The notes beneath the pieces are model-generated. The model ran no database searches. It saw nothing but the letters and a program-made list of their open reading frames with translations, and had not been told where the DNA came from. 64,000 nucleotides of DNA, from NCBI RefSeq assembly GCF_900250115.1, contig NZ_LT984803.1, forward strand, positions 1,515,583-1,579,582. The letters are read 5' to 3'. Numbering within the stretch: position 1 is the stretch's first letter; every line of letters starts with the position of its first letter. Made by a program: the position numbers and the translations under genes. The DNA comes from Cupriavidus taiwanensis (GTDB taxonomy: Bacteria > Pseudomonadota > Gammaproteobacteria > Burkholderiales > Burkholderiaceae). Positions 1 through 8,300 of the stretch are shown here, in pieces.

Positions 1-2
1 GC

Positions 3-467
3 ACGGCGTATGTGCTGTTGCCGGAGGGGAGTGGTGGCGACGACCTGCTGGCAGCGCTGCGCGCCTTCGCGCTGATGGCGGCGCCGATGACCGCGGCGCT
101 GGCCACGCAATGGATCCATGACGGCTCGGCCATGCAGCTGCTCGACGGCATCCGCACCGAAGCGCTGGCGCGGTGCGCGCTGGCAAGCCGGTGGCTGAGC
201 GGGATCGGCCAGCTGCCGCCCAGCGCCATCCACGTCTGGCACCGCCTGCCCGCGCAGTGGTCGGCGCAGCAGCTCACCCGGGCCGCGCTGGCGGAAGACC
301 TGCGGGTGACGCCTTCCGATGCGTTCTGGGACGGCGCGGGCGCACCCAATGCCATCCGGATCTCGCTGGGCGGCGTCGCCGACCGGGCCCAGCTGGCGCA
401 CGCGCTGCGCAGGCTCGCGGCGCTGCTGGAGCGTGGGCCGCGGCAGCATCCCATTACCATCGTCTAG
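3..467 (+). CDS. C-terminal part of a MocR/PdxR-type GntR regulator (5' truncated)
   Basis: The open frame runs in from the window edge without a start, so only the last ~154 residues are seen. They resemble the small C-terminal domain of fold-type I aminotransferases as found in MocR regulators: a helical stretch with WIHDGSAMQLLDGIR, then AEDLRVTPSDAFW and NAIRISLGG, the region where MocR proteins carry 'gv.v.pg..F'. In MocR proteins an N-terminal winged helix binds DNA and this PLP-binding domain senses an amine or vitamin B6 ligand. The lysine that binds PLP and the HTH lie outside the window, so the choice between regulator and true aminotransferase is an inference. The gene ends 55 bases before the convergent DUF2798 gene. 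Confidence 0.6.
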   Translation, partial: TAYVLLPEGSGGDDLLAALRAFALMAAPMTAALATQWIHDGSAMQLLDGIRTEALARCALASRWLSGIGQLPPSAIHVWHRLPAQWSAQQLTRAALAEDLRVTPSDAFWDGAGAPNAIRISLGGVADRAQLAHALRRLAALLERGPRQHPITIV

Positions 468-522
468 CGCTGCGGCCGCCTGGGCCGGCGTCGTCAGCCC
501 GAACTGGCTTGCGGCCCGGGCA

Positions 523-744
523 TCAACGGACCCAGCGCTCGACCTGCGCTTGCAGGCGCGGCCCGACCAGAAGGATGGCGGGGATGACGATCACATAGCC
601 GAGGCCCCACGAGCGCAGCCAGGCCAGCGCAAAGTCCTCGGTGAATCCCCTGTTGAAAGCGATCAGGGCGAACGAGATGATCCCCGTGGTCACCACGCCC
701 ATCGACAGCGCGAAGGCGATTTTGCGTTTCAGTTCTACGTTCAT
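523..744 (-). CDS. DUF2798 family small membrane protein
   Basis: A 73-residue protein with two hydrophobic segments: about residues 10-29 (FALSMGVVTTGIISFALIAF) and 45-62 (GLGYVIVIPAILLVGP). A basic N-terminus (MNVELKRK) and a basic C-terminal tail follow the pattern of DUF2798 proteins, two-helix inner-membrane proteins of unknown function. The length fits the family, and ATG is the only reasonable start. It stands alone between a convergent regulator remnant and the end of the SDR gene 95 bases further along on the same strand. No partner is evident. Confidence 0.75.
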   Translation of the reverse strand: MNVELKRKIAFALSMGVVTTGIISFALIAFNRGFTEDFALAWLRSWGLGYVIVIPAILLVGPRLQAQVERWVR

Positions 745-839
745 GGCGAGTTGGTGTCGTAAAGGTTGCGGGCGGCAGCTTGGCGGCGGCTGCGCACCCG
801 GCGGACATGGCGCGCAAGGCCGCCTCCGGACGCGGAGGT

Positions 840-1643
840 CTACCGTGCCATGCGGTACCGTGCGGCCGGCTGCGCACGCGAAAGACCGGGCCCCAGCGCG
901 GCGCGTGCCGCCTCGAATGCGTGCCAGTCGGCAGCGTCAGGCAACGACGGAAGCGTGATCACTTCGCCCTGGTCCAGCCCTGCCAGCGCCGCGTCCACCA
1001 GGTCGTCACCGTCCATCACCAGCGCTGCGGGCAGGTTTTCGACGGGGTGCCCGGCAACGTCCCAGAACGCCGTGCGGGTCGCCCCGGGCAGCACCGCCTG
1101 GACCCGCACGCCCTTGCCGGCAAGTTCATGCTGCAGCGACTGGGTAAAGCCCAGCACAAAGGCCTTGGAGCCGCCGTAGACGCCGTTCAGCAGCTCGGGC
1201 GCGATCGCGACGATCGACGCAATATTGATGATCGTGCCCTGGCCGCGCGTCACGAAGGCCGGCGCAGCAGCATAGGTGAGGCGGGTCAGCGCGGTCACGT
1301 TGAGTTCGATCATCGCCTGCATCGTGTCCACATCCGACGCCAGCAAGGGCCATGCCCCACCGAAACCCGCGTTGTTGACCAGCGTGGTGATGCTGGCATC
1401 CGTCCTCAGGATGTTCTCGATGCGTCGCAGCTCGGCTGGCTGGCCCAGGTCGGCCGTCACGATTTCGACGGAGCGGCCGGTCTGGTCGGTGATGCGCCGC
1501 GCCAGTGCCTCGAGCCGGCTGCGGTTGCGCGCCACCAGGATCAGGTCATGGCCGCGGCGGGCGAGCCGATCCGCATAAATGGCCCCGATCCCCGAGGAAG
1601 CCCCGGTGATCAGGGCGGTGCCAGCGTAGGTGTCAATGGTCAC
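840..1643 (-). CDS. SDR family NAD(P)-dependent oxidoreductase
   Basis: A classical short-chain dehydrogenase of 267 residues if translation starts at the GTG at 1643, which is preceded by GGAG and puts the Rossmann strand at the N-terminus (MTIDTYAGTALITGASSGIG). The frame stays open further upstream, but that stretch has no SDR features. Visible motifs are TGASSGIG (cofactor glycine motif), NNAGFGG, a catalytic Ser in NIASIVA and the Tyr-Lys pair in YGGSKAF. The substrate is unknown; the sequence is closest in style to the DltE/YdfG-like broad-specificity group. It is divergent from the AraC-type regulator at 1819, which is therefore a plausible controller of it. Confidence 0.85.
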   Translation of the reverse strand: MTIDTYAGTALITGASSGIGAIYADRLARRGHDLILVARNRSRLEALARRITDQTGRSVEIVTADLGQPAELRRIENILRTDASITTLVNNAGFGGAWPLLASDVDTMQAMIELNVTALTRLTYAAAPAFVTRGQGTIINIASIVAIAPELLNGVYGGSKAFVLGFTQSLQHELAGKGVRVQAVLPGATRTAFWDVAGHPVENLPAALVMDGDDLVDAALAGLDQGEVITLPSLPDAADWHAFEAARAALGPGLSRAQPAARYRMAR

Positions 1644-1818
1644 GTTGCAGCTCCATAGCAGTGGTAAGACGGTGGGATGGTCCGTGGCAGCCGGCCGTGC
1701 GTGGCGCCGCTGCGTGCATCGAAGATTAGGTGCACAATGGCGATGGCAGCAATGTCGTAGATCCCACCTTTTATGCCATCGCAGGGAAGATGCCTGCCAC
1801 TGCCGTGAGGAGTTCGCC

Positions 1819-2769
1819 ATGCACCATGTGGCTCTTGCCCTTTATCCCGGCTTCCAGGCGCTGAACCTTGCGGTCTCGACCGTGCTCGAGTTCGCCAACC
1901 GGGCGCTTGGCGAGCCGCTGTACCAGGTTCACTTGCTGTCGGAACATGGCGGCCCCGTGGCCAGTTCCGGGGGCTTTGCGGTCAGCACCGCGCCCTTTGG
2001 CCGGCGTCGCTTCGATACCGTGCTGGTGGTGGGAGACAATGACGTCCTGCCTGCGCCGCCCGCCCTGGTGAGGTTCCTGCAGCGCGCGGGGCGGACTTCG
2101 CGGCGCATCGGCGCGACTTGCACCGGTGCCTTCAGCCTGGCGCAGGCGGGCTTGCTGGCCGGCCGCCGTGCCACCACGCACTGGTATTACGCGCAGGAGC
2201 TGCGACGCCGCTTCCCGGACGTCAGCGTGGAGGAGGACCGCATCTTCATCATCGACGGCCCGGTCTGGACCTCGGCCGGCATGTCGGCCTGCATCGACCT
2301 GGCGCTGGCACTGGTGGAGAAGGACGCGGGCGCCGCGGTCGCGCGCGGCGTGGCCAGGAACCTGGTTGTGTACCATCGCCGCGCCGGCGGTCAGTCGCAG
2401 TTTTCGGCGCTGCTGGAGCTGGAGCCGCGCTCGGATCGCATTCGTGGCGCGCTGGATTTCGCGCGGCAGAACCTGCAACAGGACCTCTCGGTAGCGCAAT
2501 TGGCGAGTGCCGCGCACCTCAGCGCCCGCCAGTTCTCGCGCGCGTTCCGCGACGAAACCGGCCAGAGTCCGGCCAAGGCCGTCGAGCGCCTGCGCGTGGA
2601 GGCAGCGCGGCTGATGATGGAAAGCGGCCGCCATTCCATCGATGTGGTGGCCCGGGATACCGGCTTTGGCGATCCCGAGCGCATGCGGAGGGCCTTCCTG
2701 CGGGCGTTCGGGCAACCGCCGCAGGCGCTGCGCCGCATCGCGCGCGGCGGCGTACCGCAGCCGGCTTAG
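1819..2769 (+). CDS. GlxA-type AraC family transcriptional regulator
   Basis: A protein of 316 residues. The N-terminal ~190 residues form a DJ-1/PfpI-like domain (HHVALALYPGFQALNLAVS, GATCTGAFSLAQAGLL, DRIFIIDGPVWTSAGMSA). The C-terminal ~100 residues form an AraC double helix-turn-helix (LSVAQLASAAHLSARQFSR, then IDVVARDTGFGDPERMRRAF). The ATG at 1819 follows a GAGGAG ribosome site and begins the DJ-1 domain directly, so upstream in-frame codons are not used. GlxA-type regulators usually activate a nearby oxidoreductase or catabolic gene; here the divergent SDR gene across a 175-base gap is the obvious candidate. The ligand is unknown. Confidence 0.85.
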   Translation: MHHVALALYPGFQALNLAVSTVLEFANRALGEPLYQVHLLSEHGGPVASSGGFAVSTAPFGRRRFDTVLVVGDNDVLPAPPALVRFLQRAGRTSRRIGATCTGAFSLAQAGLLAGRRATTHWYYAQELRRRFPDVSVEEDRIFIIDGPVWTSAGMSACIDLALALVEKDAGAAVARGVARNLVVYHRRAGGQSQFSALLELEPRSDRIRGALDFARQNLQQDLSVAQLASAAHLSARQFSRAFRDETGQSPAKAVERLRVEAARLMMESGRHSIDVVARDTGFGDPERMRRAFLRAFGQPPQALRRIARGGVPQPA

Positions 2770-2850
2770 CTGGTGCAAGCGTCACATCGTCTTGAGGTGG
2801 GTGTTCCGCGCCAGCTAGAATCTGAAAACAGCTTCCCTTGGCACGGCATC

Positions 2851-4974
2851 ATGAGACACGAATCTGGCGTCATGCAGGATGAGTCGCAGGGCCCACGCGG
2901 GGGTGAGCCGGCGGATGAGGCGATGTTGCCCAATGGCAATGCGCGCCACATCAACCGCGAACTGAGCCAGCTGGAATTTTTCTACCGCGTCTTGCAGCAG
3001 GCGGCCGACCCAGCCATTCCGCTGCTCGAGCGCCTGCGTGCCCTGTGCACCTTCAGCAGCAACCTCGATGAGTTCTACGAAGTCCGGGTGGCGGGGTTGA
3101 AGGAGCAGTGCGTGCTGACGTCGCCGGTGGTGGGCCCGGACGGGCTGACGCCGCAGGCGGTCTATGCCGCGGTCAACCGGCGGGTGCGCGAGCTGGTCGA
3201 GCAACAGTACGGGCTGTTCAATGACGTGCTGATTCCCGCCCTGGCACAGGAGCAGATCTGTTTCCTGCGGCGGCCATCGTGGAACGCCCGTCAGCAGGAC
3301 TGGATTCGCGAATTCTTCTTTGCCGAGCTGATGCCGGTCCTGACGCCGATCAGGCTGGACCCCGCGCATCCGTTTCCGCGGGTCCTGAACAAGAGCCTGA
3401 ACTTCGCCGTTGAGCTCGAAGGCAAGGATGCGTTCGGCCGCAGCTCGGGCAATGCCATCGTGCAGGCGCCGAGGGCGTTGCCACGCGTGATCGCGCTGCC
3501 CGCCGCAATTGCCGGATGCCGGCACGGCTTCGTTTTCCTTTCCTCGATCCTGCATGCCCACGTCGGCGAGCTGTTCAGCGGCATGACGGTTCGCGGCTGC
3601 TACCAGTTCCGGGTCACGCGAAACAGCCAGCTGTTTGTCGACGAGGAAGAGGTCAAGAACCTGCGCGAGGCGCTGCAGGGCGAACTGCCGCACCGGCATC
3701 TCGGCGATGCGGTCCGGCTGGAGGTGGCCGACAATTGCCCGCCCGCCATGACGGCATTCCTGCAGCAACAGTTTGGCCTCGCGCCAGGCGAGGTGTTCGC
3801 GGTCAATGGCCCGGTCAACCTGGTGCGCCTGATGCAGGTGCCGGACCAGGTCGACCGGCCGGAACTGAAGTACCTGCCGTTCCGGCCGGGTTTGCCGAAG
3901 GCGCTGCTGGACCAGCCCGACGTGTTCCGCGCCATGCGCGATGGCGACATCCTGCTGCACCATCCGTTCCAGTCGTTTGCGCCGGTGGTCGATTTCGTCA
4001 GGCAGGCGGCGCAGGATCCCGATGTCGTGGCGATCAGCCAGACCGTGTATCGCGCCGGGCACGACTCGGCGCTGCTGTCGTCGCTGATCGATGCGGCGCG
4101 CCACGGCAAGGAGGTCACTGCCGTGGTGGAGCTGATGGCGCGTTTCGATGAAGAGGCCAACATCGGCTGGGCGGCGCAGCTCGAGGAGGTTGGCGCGCAT
4201 GTGGTCTATGGCGTGGTCGGCTTCAAGGCGCATGCCAAGATCCTGATGGTGGTGCGGCGCGAGGACGGACGGCTCAGGCGCTATGTGCATCTCGGCACCG
4301 GCAACTATCATCACGAGACCTCGCGCAGCTATACGGATTTCGGCTTGCTGACCTGCGATGAATCGCTGACCCGCGACGTGGCACAGGTCTTCAGCCAGCT
4401 GACCGGTCGCGGCCAGACGCAAAGCATGACCCATATCTGGCAATCGCCGTTTACGCTGAAGCAGCAGTTGCTGGCAGCGATCCGGGGCGAAGCCGAGCAT
4501 GCCAGGGCCGGGCGCAAGGGGCGCATCATCGCCAAGATGAATGCGCTGCTGGAGCCCGAGCTGATCGAGGCTCTGTACGACGCATCGGGCCAGGGCGTGC
4601 ACATCGACCTGATTATCCGCGGCGCATGCGCGCTGCGCCCGGGTATCGCCGGACTGTCCGAGCACATCACGGTGAAGTCGGTGATGGGCCGGTTCCTCGA
4701 GCACTCGCGCATCTTCTGCTTCCACGACGGCGGCGCCGACAAGGTCATGCTGTCGAGCGGCGAATGGATGGAACGCAGCCTGTCGCGTCGCATCGAGATT
4801 TGTTTTCCCGTGCTCGATCCCCGCCTGAAGCAGCGGATCATTGCCGAGGGCCTGGAGCCGTATCTTTCCGACCAGAGCGAAGCGTGGAGGATGACGCCTG
4901 AAGGCAACTATGTGCGCCAGCCCGTGCCGGACGGCGAGTCGGCGCAGCGCAGGCTGCTGGCCGCGCTGACCTGA
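2851..4974 (+). CDS. ppk1: polyphosphate kinase 1
   Basis: This enzyme reversibly polymerises the gamma-phosphate of ATP into inorganic polyphosphate. The 707-residue product shows the PPK1 order: N-terminal helical domain (INRELSQLEFFYRVLQQA, FSSNLDEFYEVRVAG), middle domain, then two PLD-like C-terminal domains. The histidine that becomes phosphorylated in this family corresponds to His480 in VHLGTGNYHHETSRSYTDFG, and the second conserved histidine to His618 in LEHSRIFCFHDGG. The ATG at 2851 is chosen as start; an in-frame ATG seven codons later is also possible, and the open frame extends upstream to 2773 without protein-like sequence. It is monocistronic here, with no ppx phosphatase beside it. 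Confidence 0.95.
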   Translation: MRHESGVMQDESQGPRGGEPADEAMLPNGNARHINRELSQLEFFYRVLQQAADPAIPLLERLRALCTFSSNLDEFYEVRVAGLKEQCVLTSPVVGPDGLTPQAVYAAVNRRVRELVEQQYGLFNDVLIPALAQEQICFLRRPSWNARQQDWIREFFFAELMPVLTPIRLDPAHPFPRVLNKSLNFAVELEGKDAFGRSSGNAIVQAPRALPRVIALPAAIAGCRHGFVFLSSILHAHVGELFSGMTVRGCYQFRVTRNSQLFVDEEEVKNLREALQGELPHRHLGDAVRLEVADNCPPAMTAFLQQQFGLAPGEVFAVNGPVNLVRLMQVPDQVDRPELKYLPFRPGLPKALLDQPDVFRAMRDGDILLHHPFQSFAPVVDFVRQAAQDPDVVAISQTVYRAGHDSALLSSLIDAARHGKEVTAVVELMARFDEEANIGWAAQLEEVGAHVVYGVVGFKAHAKILMVVRREDGRLRRYVHLGTGNYHHETSRSYTDFGLLTCDESLTRDVAQVFSQLTGRGQTQSMTHIWQSPFTLKQQLLAAIRGEAEHARAGRKGRIIAKMNALLEPELIEALYDASGQGVHIDLIIRGACALRPGIAGLSEHITVKSVMGRFLEHSRIFCFHDGGADKVMLSSGEWMERSLSRRIEICFPVLDPRLKQRIIAEGLEPYLSDQSEAWRMTPEGNYVRQPVPDGESAQRRLLAALT

Positions 4975-5239
4975 CTGCTGACAGCTGGCGGCACACCATG
5001 CATGTTGATGCCGCCTGGCAGCCGCGAGCGCGAACCGGGGGCAGGGTATTGCACCGCTGCGCGACACGCGCTATAGTTCGGCCTCCTGCAGCACGGCACT
5101 GCCCGCAAGGCACCCGGGTGATTGGCCCAGGTCCATGATTCGCAAAGGAAGTCTGGTTTCCTTAGAGGCATGGCCCGGACCGCACGAGGTTGCGCCAGCG
5201 CGATCCGTTGCATGCCATCACGATGCGGGAACCGACACA

Positions 5240-5316
5240 GGAGTGGTAGTTCAGTCGGTTAGAATACCGGCCTGTCACGCCGGGGGTCGCGGGTTCGAGT
5301 CCCGTCCACTCCGCCA
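5240..5316 (+). tRNA. tRNA-Asp (anticodon GTC)
   Basis: A 77-nt cloverleaf. The acceptor stem is GGAGTGG / CCACTCC, the D-arm includes TAGTTCAGTCGGTTAGAAT, the anticodon stem is CCGGC / GCCGG with a seven-base loop CTGTCAC (anticodon GTC), and the T-arm contains GGTTCGAGTCC. CCA is encoded at the 3' end. A rho-independent terminator follows 11 bases later. Its 3' portion and terminator are duplicated 148 bases downstream. Confidence 0.97.
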
Positions 5317-5351
5317 GTATCAAGAAACGCCCGCGCCAGCGGGCGTTTTTC
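5296..5351 (+). repeat. 56-bp direct repeat, copy 1 (tRNA 3' end plus terminator)
   Basis: From CGAGTCC in the T-arm through the tRNA 3' end and terminator to 5351. Copy 2 is 5444-5499. The copies match at 55 of 56 positions; the one difference is G5329 against C5477 in the terminator stem. The period is 148 bp. Confidence 0.95.
5328..5350 (+). terminator. rho-independent terminator of tRNA-Asp
   Basis: A perfect 7-bp stem CGCCCGC / GCGGGCG with loop GCCA, followed by five T. A second copy with one stem mismatch (5476-5498) lies in the downstream duplication. Confidence 0.85.
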
Positions 5352-5358
5352 GTTTTGC

Positions 5359-5464
5359 GGAGTGGAGGAAGCCGCCTGCGCGGCTTCCGGCGGGAATCGA
5401 AGGGCTGCGCTTGCCAGCGCAGCCGCGGCCCGCAGGATGTGGGCGAGTCCCGTCCACTCCGCCA
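5359..5464 (+). ncRNA. tRNA-like element derived from tRNA-Asp (pseudo-tRNA or structured RNA)
   Basis: The stretch between the two repeats begins with GGAGTGG at 5359-5365, identical to the 5' strand of the tRNA-Asp acceptor stem. It ends with CCACTCC GCCA at 5454-5464, so a complete 7-bp acceptor stem with CCA could form. Inside are two perfect 9-bp hairpins with four-base loops (5367-5388, loop CTGC; 5403-5424, loop TGCC) and a degraded T-arm lacking two bases of the TTC loop. There is no seven-base anticodon loop, so it cannot decode. It may be a decayed tRNA duplicate or a structured RNA processed like a tRNA; the folding is read by eye only. Confidence 0.4.
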
Positions 5465-5499
5465 GTATCAAGAAACCCCCGCGCCAGCGGGCGTTTTTC
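5444..5499 (+). repeat. 56-bp direct repeat, copy 2
   Basis: The second copy of the tRNA-Asp 3' end and terminator. Direct repeats of a tRNA 3' end are the usual footprint of integration by a tyrosine-recombinase element, but only 92 bp separate the copies and no integrase is present. Confidence 0.95.
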
Positions 5500-5603
5500 A
5501 TTTGTGGTCCATGTTCGCCACCCTGCACAAAGGGCGCCGGCCCACCGGCTCCTGATAGAATCGCGGAGTTTGTCTTTCGTGCCAATCCACTACCCGAATC
5601 CGC

Positions 5604-7538
5604 ATGCTTGATTTCGTACGCAACAACCGGCGCCTGATGCTCTTGCTGCTGCTGGTGCTTGTTTTCCCGTCGTTCGTGTTCTTCGGCGTGGAAAGCTATT
5701 CGCGCTTCATGGACAGCTCGCACGATGCCGCCAAGGTCGACGGCCGGGCCATCAGCGTGCAGGAGGTCGACAATGTGGTGCGCGACCAGAGCGAGCGCGC
5801 GCGCCAGATCCTGGGCGCCAGCTATGACCCGCGCCAGTTCGAGGGCCCGGAGGCACGCAAGGCCGTGCTCGAGCAGCTGATCCAGCAGCGCGTGCTGGCC
5901 AATGCGGTGGCCAGCGAGCACCTGACGGTGTCGGACGCCAAGCTGCTCGAAGAGATCAGCAACCTGCCGGCGATTGCGCAGCTGCCGCGCGGCAAGGACG
6001 GCAAGATCGACGACAAGGCTTACCTGCAGCTGCTGCAAGCGCAGGGCATGACGCCCGAGCAGTTCGATGCGCGCATGCGCTTCGAGCTGGCCAGCCAGCA
6101 GCTGGGCACGTCGGTTGCCGCGACCGCGTTCGTGCCGAAGTCGCTGATCGAGCGCCTGATGGCGGTGCGCGACCAGCAGCGCGAGGTGCAGGCGCTGCTG
6201 TTCAAGCCCGCGGGCTACACCGCCAAGGTCCAGTCCGACGCCGCCGCGCTCAAGGCCTACTACGACAGCCACCAGCAGGACTTCTCGGTGCCGGAGCAGG
6301 CCCAGGTCGAATACCTGGTGCTGTCCGGCGAAGCGCTGGCCGCGTCGCAGGCGGTGACGCCGGAAGAGCTGAAGTCGTACTACGAAAGCAATATCGCGCG
6401 CTTCCGCGTCGACGAGCAGCGCCGCGCCAGCCATATCCTGATCAGCGCGCCGAAGGATGCGCCGGCGGCGCAGCGCCAGGCCGCCAAGGACAAGGCCACC
6501 AGGCTGCTGGAAGAAGTGCGCAAGCATCCTGACACCTTCGCCGAGGTGGCGCGCAAGAACTCGCAGGACCCGGGTTCGGCCGAGAAGGGCGGCGACCTCG
6601 GCTTCATGGGCCGCGGCGCGCTGGTCAAGCCGTTCGAGGACGCCATGTACGCGCTCAAGGAAGGCCAGATCAGCGACGTGGTCGAGACCGACTTCGGCTA
6701 CCACATCATCAAGCTGACCGGCACCAAGCCCGCCGAAACCCGGCCGCTGGAGGCGGTGCGCACCGAGCTGGAAGCCGAGTTGCGCAAGCAGTTCGCCGAC
6801 AAGAAGTTTGCCGAGCAGGCCGATGCCTTCGGCAATACCGTCTACGAGCAGGCCGACAGCCTCAAGCCTGCCGCCGACAAGTTCAAGCTGACCATCCAGA
6901 CCGCCGACAACGTCACGCGCCAGCCGAATCCGACGCTGGGCGCGCAGAGCCCGCTGAACAACGAGAAGCTGCTCAAGGCACTGTTCAGCGACGACGCCAT
7001 CAAGAACAAGCGCAACACCGAGGCCGTCCAGGTCGCCCCCAACACGCTGGTGGCCGCGCGCATCGTCGCGTACCGCCCGGCGACCGTGCGCAAGTTCGAG
7101 GAAGTCGAAGCGCAGGTGCGCGAAGGCTATATCGCGCAGCAGGCGGCGGCACTGGCGCGCAAGGATGGCGAGGCACGACTGGCGGCGCTGAAGCAGGCCG
7201 ACAATGCCGAGGGCTTTGGCGCGGCGCAGACGGTGTCGCGCACCAAGGCCGAGGGCATGGCGCCGCAGGCGGTGGAAGCGGTGATGCGCGCCGATGCCGC
7301 CAAGCTGCCGGCGCTGGTGGGGGTCGACCTGGGTGCGCAGGGCTATGCGGTCTACCGCATCACCAAGGTCAGCCAGCCGGCGCAGGCCAATCCGGCCCGG
7401 CGCCAGGCCGAGGCGCAGCAGCTGGCGCAGCTGGCGGGCCAGACCGACCTGCAGGCCTTCTATGAAAGCCTGAAGGCCCGCTCCAAGGTCAAGCTGCTGG
7501 CGCCGGCGGGTGCGGCGAAGGAGCAAGGCGGCGAGTGA
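5604..7538 (+). CDS. ppiD: PpiD-type periplasmic chaperone / peptidyl-prolyl isomerase
   Basis: A membrane-anchored chaperone that assists proteins leaving the Sec translocon. The 644-residue product has a cytoplasmic basic start, one transmembrane segment (about residues 10-28, RLMLLLLLVLVFPSFVFFGV) and a SurA-like N-terminal domain (DGRAISVQEVDNVVRDQ). A parvulin domain follows at about residues 270-375 (RASHILISAP, GGDLGFMGRGALVKPFEDA, TDFGYHIIKLT), then a C-terminal SurA-like region. The start is the ATG just before the anchor. A possible -10 box TAGAAT lies about 45 bases upstream. A terminator follows at 7581, where it converges with tesA. In related bacteria ppiD follows lon and hupB; here a tRNA gene and the tRNA-like element precede it. 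Confidence 0.93.
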   Translation: MLDFVRNNRRLMLLLLLVLVFPSFVFFGVESYSRFMDSSHDAAKVDGRAISVQEVDNVVRDQSERARQILGASYDPRQFEGPEARKAVLEQLIQQRVLANAVASEHLTVSDAKLLEEISNLPAIAQLPRGKDGKIDDKAYLQLLQAQGMTPEQFDARMRFELASQQLGTSVAATAFVPKSLIERLMAVRDQQREVQALLFKPAGYTAKVQSDAAALKAYYDSHQQDFSVPEQAQVEYLVLSGEALAASQAVTPEELKSYYESNIARFRVDEQRRASHILISAPKDAPAAQRQAAKDKATRLLEEVRKHPDTFAEVARKNSQDPGSAEKGGDLGFMGRGALVKPFEDAMYALKEGQISDVVETDFGYHIIKLTGTKPAETRPLEAVRTELEAELRKQFADKKFAEQADAFGNTVYEQADSLKPAADKFKLTIQTADNVTRQPNPTLGAQSPLNNEKLLKALFSDDAIKNKRNTEAVQVAPNTLVAARIVAYRPATVRKFEEVEAQVREGYIAQQAAALARKDGEARLAALKQADNAEGFGAAQTVSRTKAEGMAPQAVEAVMRADAAKLPALVGVDLGAQGYAVYRITKVSQPAQANPARRQAEAQQLAQLAGQTDLQAFYESLKARSKVKLLAPAGAAKEQGGE

Positions 7539-7580
7539 TCCGTGCCGGGCCGGCGCCACGCCGGCCACGCCTGAATCAAG

Positions 7581-7609
7581 AACCCCTGGCTTGCGACAGG
7601 GGTTTTTTT
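7581..7609 (+). terminator. rho-independent terminator after ppiD
   Basis: An 8-bp stem AACCCCTG / CAGGGGTT with an eight-base loop, followed by seven T. It lies 5 bases before the stop codon of the convergent tesA, so it may limit run-through into the antisense of tesA. Confidence 0.9.
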
Positions 7610-7613
7610 ATGG

Positions 7614-8300
7614 TCACTTGGCGGCGCCGCGCTTGAGCAGTGGCTTGAGCTGCGGCCACACCGTATCGAGCAAGGCGGGCTGCGCCGCGGCGGTCGGGTG
7701 GATGCGGTCGGGCTGGAACCAGTCCTGCCGCCCGATCACCTGGTCGAGGAAGAAGGGCACCAGCCGCACCTTGTATTCGCCCGCCAGCCTGGGATAGAGC
7801 GAGACGAACTTCTCGGTGTAGTCCTGGCCATAGTTGGGCGGGATGCGCATGCCGATCAGCAATACGCTGGCGCCGGCCTGCTGCGCCGTGGTGACCAGGT
7901 TGCGCAGGTTGGCCTCGGTCGACTGCAGCGGCAGGCCGCGCAGCGCGTCATTGGCGCCGAGCTCGATCACCACGATGGCGGGGCGGTGCCGCGTCAGCAG
8001 TTCGGGCAGGCGGGTCTTGCCGCCGATGGTGGTCTCGCCGCTGATGCTGGCATTGACGACGCTATAATCGAAGCGCTCCTGCCGCAGCCGGTCCTGCAGC
8101 AGCGTGACCCAGCCCGCGCCGCGCGCGATGCCGTATTCGGCCGACAGGCTGTCGCCCAGTACCAGCAGCGCGGGCCCGGCGGCCGGGGCCGCGGTCTTTG
8201 CCGGGGCCTGGGCCCGGGCCGGTCCGGCGGCCGCAAGCGCCAGCGCCATGCCGGCTGCCAGCAGCAGCCTGCGCTTTTTCCCTCGGATCCCTATATCCAT
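7614..8300 (-). CDS. tesA: TesA-type arylesterase / lysophospholipase (SGNH hydrolase)
   Basis: A secreted GDSL hydrolase acting on thioesters, aryl esters or lysophospholipids. The 228-residue protein starts with a signal peptide (basic GKKRR, hydrophobic LLLAAGMALALAAAG, cleavage near ARAQA) and a short Ala/Pro linker. The SGNH blocks follow: GDSLSAEYG (catalytic Ser), a conserved Gly in ISGETT, GANDALRG, and DRIHPTAAAQ (catalytic Asp and His). The ATG at 8300 follows GGAAG. It overlaps the start codon of the divergent ABC ATPase gene in the tetranucleotide CATG, so each gene's ribosome site and promoter must lie inside the other's coding sequence. Confidence 0.92.
   Translation of the reverse strand: MDIGIRGKKRRLLLAAGMALALAAAGPARAQAPAKTAAPAAGPALLVLGDSLSAEYGIARGAGWVTLLQDRLRQERFDYSVVNASISGETTIGGKTRLPELLTRHRPAIVVIELGANDALRGLPLQSTEANLRNLVTTAQQAGASVLLIGMRIPPNYGQDYTEKFVSLYPRLAGEYKVRLVPFFLDQVIGRQDWFQPDRIHPTAAAQPALLDTVWPQLKPLLKRGAAK

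Noticed and set aside
2815..5067. A 750-codon open frame antisense to ppk1
   Set aside because: Arg/His/Gln-rich translation without family motifs, lying fully opposite a clear polyphosphate kinase gene. Long antisense frames are expected at this G+C content.
5444..5464. A second functional tRNA-Asp
   Set aside because: Only the 3' part is retained. The T-loop lacks two bases and there is no anticodon loop, so it is reported as a tRNA-like element instead.
5135..5611. An open frame running through tRNA-Asp
   Set aside because: It overlaps a complete tRNA gene and both terminators; not protein coding.
8104..8298. Longer N-terminus for the YbbA-type ATPase
   Set aside because: The added 65 residues are Ala/Pro-rich, antisense to tesA, and outside the ABC domain.
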